Positions 5,684 to 10,567 of a stretch of DNA of 10,567 bases are shown piece after piece (position 1 is the first letter of the stretch; every line of letters begins with the position of its first letter). The position numbers and the translations under genes are program-made. The DNA is from JAWOGN01 sp046496815 (GTDB lineage: Bacteria; Desulfobacterota; DSM-4660; Desulfatiglandales; Desulfatiglandaceae). Under the pieces are notes generated by a model. The model ran no database searches, was not told where the DNA came from, and saw only the letters and a program-made list of their open reading frames with translations. The stretch is taken from the NCBI GenBank assembly GCA_046496815.1, contig JAWOGN010000195.1, positions 1 through 10,567 of the forward strand, in the 5' to 3' direction.

Positions 5684-7927
5684 TTGTTTAAACGCTGGAT
5701 ACCCTGGAAGTTTTTTGTCAAACGCATTGCCCGCTCTTACGGGTTCATGGACCCGTTTACTTTTCTGGCCCGGCTCCGTCAGTTTTCGCAACCCTCCGAG
5801 GTGCAGGAACCCCTGGAGCTTCTGCGTGCGGGGATCGTTTTCCATGCGCGGGGGCTCATCAACACCAGAGCCATACAGAACAATCTCGACTGGATCTGGC
5901 CGTACTGGGTGGAGAAGCAGTTTAATCCTGAAGACGCCTCCTTCATCCCCCGTGCCTACTCTTTGACCCACGTGAATCTGACGCACCGCAACTGGACCGC
6001 AGTCGGTCAGCCGGATTTGCCGCTTTATCCGCTGGTAGACCCCCGAGGGCTTGTCACTCCTTTTTACGACAGCTGGTCCCTGGACGTCTGGGTTTTTGGA
6101 GAGAATGACCGGCGACTCCTGCCTTCAAAGCTGTCCGACGCGCATCAGTGCCTGGAGATGGGGCCGGGACTGACGGTTCGGACCCATTGCCGAAATGGAG
6201 CCCTTGAGTTGATAACGCGGGTATGGCTGGAGTTACGGCAGAATACGCCGTTTCTCATCATAAGGTGCGACGCCCGGTCGCCGCAAAAAGGGTGGCTGGC
6301 CTTCTCCCTTCGTCCCTACAATCCGGAGGGTATTCAATTCATAGAACAGATCGAGTATGAGGAACCGGGTCAATCATTGGAAGTAAACTCGGATACGGTG
6401 ATTCACATGAACGAGACGCCGGAGAGGGTCCTTTTCTCCAACTATGAGGAGGGAGATGTGATTCACAAGCTCGGGGAGAAAGAATCCGACCGCCGCATCA
6501 CCTGTGACGTCGGCATGGCCAGCTCCCTTGCCCTTTTTGCGATGCAAAATAACCAAAGAAAAGATCTCGAAATCCGACTGGCACTGGATAAAGCGTGTAG
6601 CCGGGAAACGGGAGACGTCCCCCACAGCCGGACTTGGGAAGCGGCTTGCGAAGGCACCGCAAGGCTTCGATTGCCGGATTCCCATGTCTGTTTCCTGTTC
6701 GAGGCCGCCAAAAGGACACTCATCCTTCTCTCGGCCGAAGAGATTTACCCGGGCCCGTACACATATCGGCGGTTCTGGTTCCGTGACGCTTGTCTCATGA
6801 TCAATGCCCTTCTGTCTCTCGGTCTCACGGAACGGTGTTTTCGTCTCTTGGACACCTTTCCGAAGCGGCAGAAACGGTCCGGATATTTTCAGTCACAGGA
6901 AGGCGAGTGGGATTCAAACGGCCAGGTGCTGTGGGCTTTCGATCGCTTTCAGCGTCTGACCGGACAGCGCCTAAAAAAGAGTTGGATGACGTCTGTGACC
7001 AAGGGTGCCCACTGGATCCGGAGAAAGCGGACCTCAAAAAACGACGGCATACATGGAGGCCTGTTGCCCGCGGGTTTCAGCGCCGAGCACTTGGGACCCA
7101 ACGATTTTTACTACTGGGACAACTTTTGGGCTCTGGCCGGTCTGCGATCGGCCGCTCGGCTTGCGAGCATTCACGATTTCGATGAAAAGGAACGTGAGCT
7201 TCTGCGTGAAGCTGCCGACTTTGAAGCGACGATCGTCGACACTATCCGGCCGCTCCTGAAACGGACGGCAGGCGCTGTTCCGGCATCCCCTTACCGGCGA
7301 ATGGATTCCGGTGCGGTGGGATCTCTGGCGGCCGACTACCCGCTTCAGATCACCCCGGCCGGAGACCCCATGATGGTCAAGACTGCGGACTTTCTCCTGG
7401 AGCACTGCGTTTATGCAGGCGGGTTTTTTCAGGACATGATTCACTCCGGAATCAATGCTTACCTCACCCTGTGGATTGCCCAGACCCTGCTCAGGGCCGG
7501 AGATGTGAGATATCGACGGCTTATTGAAAGGGTGGGGGAGATGGCTTCGGCGACCGGACAGTGGCCGGAGGCGATTCATCCGCTCACCGGAGGCGGCTGC
7601 ATGGGCGATGGTCAACACGGATGGGCGGCCGCCGAGTGGGTTCAGATCCTGCGAAACCTATTTGTGCGCGAGGAGGAAGACAAACTCATCCTGGGATCGG
7701 GTCTATTTCCCCAGTGGCTTCAGACGCCCGAGGATCTGGCATTTGGTCCGACGCCAACACCCTTCGGGGATGTCAGCCTGAAAATCCTGAAGCGGGATCA
7801 CGGTCTACTGGTGGAGGGGGACGCCCGCTGGCGCAAGGGTCCCTGTGACATGGAAATTCGTGTCCCGGGATATCGTACGGAGAAGATTCAAAATTTCGAC
7901 CGGGCATATAAACTGGAGCATTTGTAA
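5684..7927 (+). CDS. Six-hairpin (alpha/alpha)6-barrel glycosidase-like protein, GH15-like
   Basis: This large protein (747 residues from the TTG at 5684) probably hydrolyses or phosphorolyses an alpha-glucoside or related glycan in the cytoplasm. There is no signal peptide; the start is basic and aromatic. Residues about 45-310 look like an all-beta N-terminal domain, and about 330-690 like the helical barrel. Motifs typical of six-hairpin glycosidases are Tyr-Arg-Arg-Phe-Trp-Phe-Arg-Asp-Ala (361-369), Gly-Glu-Trp-Asp-Ser-Asn-Gly-Gln (407-414), Tyr-Trp-Asp-Asn-Phe-Trp-Ala-Leu (477-484), and a Trp-Pro-Glu-Ala (627-630) to Gly-Asp-Gly-Gln-His-Gly-Trp (641-647) block. Glu408, Glu629 and Asp642 are candidate catalytic acids. 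A short beta region closes the protein. A GTG at 5597 would add 29 residues without family character. The GT4 gene follows after 40 bases, so the two probably act on related glycans. GH15-like is the closest label; substrate and exact family are unknown. Confidence 0.75.
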   Translation: MFKRWIPWKFFVKRIARSYGFMDPFTFLARLRQFSQPSEVQEPLELLRAGIVFHARGLINTRAIQNNLDWIWPYWVEKQFNPEDASFIPRAYSLTHVNLTHRNWTAVGQPDLPLYPLVDPRGLVTPFYDSWSLDVWVFGENDRRLLPSKLSDAHQCLEMGPGLTVRTHCRNGALELITRVWLELRQNTPFLIIRCDARSPQKGWLAFSLRPYNPEGIQFIEQIEYEEPGQSLEVNSDTVIHMNETPERVLFSNYEEGDVIHKLGEKESDRRITCDVGMASSLALFAMQNNQRKDLEIRLALDKACSRETGDVPHSRTWEAACEGTARLRLPDSHVCFLFEAAKRTLILLSAEEIYPGPYTYRRFWFRDACLMINALLSLGLTERCFRLLDTFPKRQKRSGYFQSQEGEWDSNGQVLWAFDRFQRLTGQRLKKSWMTSVTKGAHWIRRKRTSKNDGIHGGLLPAGFSAEHLGPNDFYYWDNFWALAGLRSAARLASIHDFDEKERELLREAADFEATIVDTIRPLLKRTAGAVPASPYRRMDSGAVGSLAADYPLQITPAGDPMMVKTADFLLEHCVYAGGFFQDMIHSGINAYLTLWIAQTLLRAGDVRYRRLIERVGEMASATGQWPEAIHPLTGGGCMGDGQHGWAAAEWVQILRNLFVREEEDKLILGSGLFPQWLQTPEDLAFGPTPTPFGDVSLKILKRDHGLLVEGDARWRKGPCDMEIRVPGYRTEKIQNFDRAYKLEHL

Positions 7928-7944
7928 AACCGGCAAACAAACGC

Positions 7945-7963
7945 AAGGAGGTCCCGATAAGGA
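7945..7963 (+). promoter_or_regulatory. Double Shine-Dalgarno region before the glycosyltransferase start
   Basis: AAGGAGGT (7945-7952) is a near-perfect Shine-Dalgarno sequence but lies 15 bases before the ATG at 7968, which is long. A second, weaker TAAGGA (7958-7963) lies 4 bases before it. No usable start codon sits at ideal distance from the first, and the protein similarity begins at 7968. Confidence 0.5.
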
Positions 7964-7967
7964 AATC

Positions 7968-9254
7968 ATGAATATCTGCATGTTTACCAACACTTATCTT
8001 CCCCATGTGGGCGGTGTGGCCCGCTCGGTGGCGTTGTTCACCGAAGACCTGCAAGCCCTGGGGCATCCGGTGCTGGTGGTTGCCCCGGTATTTCCCGATG
8101 ATCTTCAAGAGGAACGGCAGGAGGATATCCTCAGAGTCCCCGCCATACAGAATTTCAACGGAAGTGATTTTTCGCTTCGCATCGCCGTGCCCTTTAGAAT
8201 CGCAAACAAGATCGAGAAATTCCAGCCGGATATTATTCACAGCCACCACCCCTATCTGCTGGGGGATGCGGCACTTCGGACCGCATGGCGCAGGAATCTC
8301 CCCCTGGTGTTCACCCATCATACGCTTTATGAAAAATACACGCACTATGTCCCGCTGGATTCCGAAAACATGCAGCGCTTTGTGATTAATCTCTCTACCG
8401 AATATGCCAATCTGTGCAGTCGTGTGATTGCCCCCAGCCGCAGTGTGGCGAAGCTCATCAAAGCGCGGGGAGTGACCACGCCTATTGAAGAGATTCCGAC
8501 CGGGGTGGATCTTGACTTTTTCGATCGGGGCCAAGGAGATAGCTTTCTTCAGGCGCATGGGATATCCAATTCGAAACCGGTGATAGGGCATGTGGGAAGG
8601 CTCGCCCCGGAGAAGAATCTGCGTTACCTGGCCGAGGCGGCGGCGCTTTTTCTCAAAGATCATCCGGGTGTCTTTCTGGTGGTAGGGGCAGGCCCCAGTG
8701 AGAAAGAGATCCTCGATACATTCAACAAGATGGGCATCGAGCAAAAGGTAATACTGGCCGGACAGAAGACCGGCCAGGAGCTCAGTGATGCCTACAGCGC
8801 CATGGACTTGTTTCTGTTTGCCTCCAAGACCGAGACCCAGGGCATGGTCGTGGCAGAGGCCATGGCAGCCGGCCGGCCGGTCATTGCACTGGATGCTTCG
8901 GGCATTCGGGAGGTGGTGGAGGACGGGCGAAATGGGCGCCTTCTACATGCGGACGCTTCTCGAGCGGAATTTGCCAGGGCGGTCAAAGAATTCATCAGCA
9001 ATCCTGAAAAGGCGGAACAGTGGCGACAAGGTGCCCTTGAGACGGCCGCCTCCTTTGGGAGGAAAGAGACGGCGAATCGCTTGGTGGGGTTGTATGAGCG
9101 TGTATCAAAGCCATATAAGGAAGCGCCGCAGGGTGCGGATGAGCTGAATGCCTGGGATAGACTTCTGGGAGGATTGAAAGCCGAGTGGGCGCTCATCTCA
9201 GAAAAAGCCGCGGCTTCCGTCGCTGCATTGAGCACAGACGATACGTCCTCATGA
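7968..9254 (+). CDS. GT4-family glycosyltransferase, diacylglycerol-glucosyltransferase-like
   Basis: This 428-residue protein has the GT-B fold of retaining GT4 enzymes, which transfer a sugar from a nucleotide-sugar donor. The N-terminal acceptor domain opens with Met-Asn-Ile-Cys-Met-Phe-Thr-Asn-Thr-Tyr-Leu-Pro and the Gly15-Gly16-Val17 loop. The segment His-His-Thr-Leu-Tyr-Glu-Lys-Tyr-Thr-His-Tyr (117-127) resembles bacterial monoglucosyldiacylglycerol synthases. The donor domain begins near Gly207 (Gly-His-Val-Gly-Arg-Leu-Ala-Pro-Glu-Lys-Asn) and has the GT4 signature Glu289-(7 residues)-Glu297, followed by Gly-x-Pro-Val-Ile-Ala. Residues about 381-428 are a helical tail beyond the usual fold. 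There is no transmembrane segment; a peripheral inner-membrane or cytosolic location is likely. It follows the glycosidase-like gene by 40 bases and is probably co-transcribed. A glycolipid product fits the acceptor motif, but GT4 subfunctions are hard to call and a sugar or small-molecule acceptor is possible. Confidence 0.87.
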   Translation: MNICMFTNTYLPHVGGVARSVALFTEDLQALGHPVLVVAPVFPDDLQEERQEDILRVPAIQNFNGSDFSLRIAVPFRIANKIEKFQPDIIHSHHPYLLGDAALRTAWRRNLPLVFTHHTLYEKYTHYVPLDSENMQRFVINLSTEYANLCSRVIAPSRSVAKLIKARGVTTPIEEIPTGVDLDFFDRGQGDSFLQAHGISNSKPVIGHVGRLAPEKNLRYLAEAAALFLKDHPGVFLVVGAGPSEKEILDTFNKMGIEQKVILAGQKTGQELSDAYSAMDLFLFASKTETQGMVVAEAMAAGRPVIALDASGIREVVEDGRNGRLLHADASRAEFARAVKEFISNPEKAEQWRQGALETAASFGRKETANRLVGLYERVSKPYKEAPQGADELNAWDRLLGGLKAEWALISEKAAASVAALSTDDTSS

Positions 9255-9390
9255 CGCAGCATTTTTGACTATAAACAACGCATTTGCCGGATGTCAGGTG
9301 CAAAAATGTTCTGGAAGGAACCCCCTGTTCTATGATCCTTTAAGGAATAAAGCTCTGCCCTTTGAGCGGGGACTGTCGAAAAGAAACTCC

Positions 9391-10026
9391 ATGACCCTCA
9401 ACAATAAAATCAGTCTTTTGGTCCTGTGTGTGGTTGCTGCGGCAGTCGTTGTTTATATCTTCTTGAGGGGGGACGCCGAGCAGTGGATTGGTTTTGTCGC
9501 CAACAAAGACACGCATTGGGCGCTGTTTATAGGACTCATGTTGATTTTGCCCATTTTTGCCTTTCCCATCAGCGCATTTTTGGTCCTTGCCGGAATCAAG
9601 TTTGGTTTTGCAATGGGTTCGCTGGTGACCTTGCTGACCATACCGATCCACCTGATTGTCTCCTTTATGCTGGCCAGATCCCTTCTTAAACCGTACCTGG
9701 TTCGAATGCTGGAAACAAAGGATTACCAACTTCCCCGGATCCCCCGAAACAAAACTCTCTTGTATGCTTCTCTTTTCGTCATGATCCCGGGCCCTCCCTA
9801 TTTTTTGAAAAATTACCTCCTGGCCCTATCCGAGATACCCTTTGGTTACTATTTCGCGATCAACTGGGTGATCGAACTGGCCATATGCATACCCGTGGTC
9901 GGCCTGGGGGAATCCGTGGTTGAGATGAATTGGAAGATGATGACGCTTTTTGCAGGTCTCATTGCAGCGCTCTATCTAACAGGCCGATGGCTGAAGAGCA
10001 GACTCTCCGAGCCCAACGGAAGCTGA
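9391..10026 (+). CDS. TVP38/TMEM64 family (VTT domain) inner-membrane protein
   Basis: The 211-residue integral membrane protein has hydrophobic segments at about 8-25, 43-65, 72-95, 122-136, 150-173 and 183-199. The pattern matches the TVP38/TMEM64 family. Ala-Phe-Pro-Ile-Ser-Ala-Phe-Leu-Val-Leu-Ala-Gly (57-68) with Phe-Gly shortly after is the typical first re-entrant motif. Pro133-Gly-Pro-Pro followed by Lys-Asn-Tyr (140-142) is the second. Relatives in the wider DedA/VTT superfamily move or scramble lipids, or affect membrane stress and transport. The Arg usually three residues before the Pro of the second motif (as in E. coli YdjX) is Val130 here, and the usual Gly after Asn-Tyr is Ala145. 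I chose the ATG at 9391 because the first membrane helix begins there; its ribosome binding site is weak. A TTG-started frame from 9265 would add 42 residues without family character. The gene lies 136 bases after the GT4 gene. Confidence 0.82.
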   Translation: MTLNNKISLLVLCVVAAAVVVYIFLRGDAEQWIGFVANKDTHWALFIGLMLILPIFAFPISAFLVLAGIKFGFAMGSLVTLLTIPIHLIVSFMLARSLLKPYLVRMLETKDYQLPRIPRNKTLLYASLFVMIPGPPYFLKNYLLALSEIPFGYYFAINWVIELAICIPVVGLGESVVEMNWKMMTLFAGLIAALYLTGRWLKSRLSEPNGS

Positions 10027-10049
10027 GACCTGCGCTGCGCAGTTTGAGC

Positions 10050-10567
10050 TCATAGCTTTTTCACAGCGACACGGGCGGCGATAATGATAGGATCCCACAC
10101 GGGAGAATAGGGCGGAGCATAGCTCAAATCCAGATTGATCATCGCATCCAGCGTCAATTCGGCATGCAGGGCCGTTGCCAGCACGTCGATACGCTTGGCG
10201 GCGCCTTCCTTCCCCACGATTTGACCCCCAAGGAGCCTTCCGGTACCCTTCTCGGCCAGGAGTTTGACGTGGATGCGGCCGGAATCCGGATAGTATCCCG
10301 CCCGGGTGGAGCTTTCTATCTTACCCGTTACGTATTGCAAGCCGAGATCCTGTACCTCTTTTTCCTGCAGCCCGGTGCGGGCCACTTCAACGTCGCATAT
10401 TTTGCTCACCGCCGTACCGACAATGCCGGGAAACGTCGCGTACCCACCACCGATGTTGATGCCGGCCACACGGCCCATTTTGTTCGCCACTGTACCCAGC
10501 GCGATGTGGAAGGGTTGTCGGCGCATGAGATGGTAGCATTCCGCACAATCCCCGGCCGCCCATATAC
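10050..10567 (-). CDS. FAD-dependent pyridine nucleotide-disulfide oxidoreductase, CoA-disulfide reductase/NADH oxidase-like (C-terminal part)
   Basis: The frame is open to the window edge, so the N-terminal part, including the FAD fingerprint and the single active-site Cys of this class, is missing. The first visible residues, Ile-Trp-Ala-Ala-Gly-Asp-Cys-Ala-Glu, are the conserved FAD-contact motif at the end of the nucleotide domains. Ile-Ala-Leu-Gly-Thr-Val-Ala-Asn-Lys-x-Gly-Arg-Val-Ala-Gly follows, a hallmark of the CoA-disulfide reductase, NADH oxidase and NADH peroxidase group. The dimerisation domain has Leu-Gly-Gly-Gln-Ile-Val-Gly and ends with Tyr-Ala-Pro-Pro-Tyr-Ser-Pro-Val-Trp-Asp-Pro, typical of CoA-disulfide reductases. 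Likely roles are thiol-disulfide or polysulfide reduction with NAD(P)H, or oxygen defence; the missing half would decide. It converges with the VTT gene, 23 bases apart. Confidence 0.9.
   Translation of the reverse strand, partial: IWAAGDCAECYHLMRRQPFHIALGTVANKMGRVAGINIGGGYATFPGIVGTAVSKICDVEVARTGLQEKEVQDLGLQYVTGKIESSTRAGYYPDSGRIHVKLLAEKGTGRLLGGQIVGKEGAAKRIDVLATALHAELTLDAMINLDLSYAPPYSPVWDPIIIAARVAVKKL

Noticed and set aside
9265..9390. TTG-started N-terminal extension of the VTT protein
   Set aside because: The 42 extra residues lack family similarity and any good ribosome binding site, and the first membrane helix starts after the ATG at 9391.
10029..10061. Possible terminator between the convergent VTT and flavoprotein genes
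   Set aside because: CTGCGC-T-GCGCAG leaves no proper loop, and AGCT-CAT-AGCT before the T-run is only four base pairs and partly inside the flavoprotein gene. Too weak to call.
1..10567. CRISPR array, insertion sequence, phage or toxin-antitoxin genes
   Set aside because: I saw no regularly spaced repeats, transposase or integrase motifs, terminal repeats or small toxin/antitoxin pairs.

Overview
The window reads as ordinary chromosomal DNA from a Gram-negative bacterium. A Desulfobacterota (deltaproteobacterial) anaerobe is my best guess, from the style of the proteins: a four-gene pdhABCD-type operon, a GT4 enzyme beside a cytoplasmic six-hairpin glycosidase, a TVP38/VTT membrane protein and a CoA-disulfide-reductase-like flavoprotein. 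This taxonomic call is inference; there is no rRNA, tRNA or marker gene to fix it.

Left part (1-4589, + strand): the end of a pyruvate dehydrogenase E1 alpha gene, then complete E1 beta, E2 and E3 genes. The genes are 1 to 12 bases apart and each has a purine-rich ribosome binding site, so this is clearly one operon. E1 (alpha plus beta) decarboxylates pyruvate with thiamine diphosphate, E2 carries the acetyl group on one lipoyl domain to CoA, and E3 reoxidises the lipoate. The most interesting single observation is in E3. Its dinucleotide-binding beta-alpha-beta unit lacks the acidic residue that selects NAD+ and has Val-Arg plus a downstream Arg, as in NADP-dependent glutathione reductase, so this complex may make NADPH. 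A small four-cysteine protein of unknown function follows 50 bases downstream.

Middle (4590-5683): a minus-strand gene for an exported PRC-barrel protein, then a non-coding stretch of about 460 bases with several inverted repeats. These include a two-part hairpin in the PRC gene's leader and a cluster of hairpins just upstream of the next + strand gene.

Right part (5684-10026, + strand): a large cytoplasmic (alpha/alpha)6-barrel glycosidase-like protein, a GT4 glycosyltransferase resembling diacylglycerol glucosyltransferases, and, after a 136-base gap, a TVP38/TMEM64 (VTT) integral membrane protein. The first two are almost certainly one transcript. Together they suggest synthesis and trimming of a glycolipid or storage/compatible-solute glycan, but the substrate cannot be read from the sequence.

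The right edge (10050-10567, minus) holds the C-terminal part of an FAD/NAD(P)-disulfide oxidoreductase, convergent with the VTT gene. I found no CRISPR array, insertion sequence, phage gene, rRNA or tRNA. I found no clearly new multi-gene system; the E3 cofactor signature, the structured leader and the glycosidase/GT4 pair are the leads worth following.
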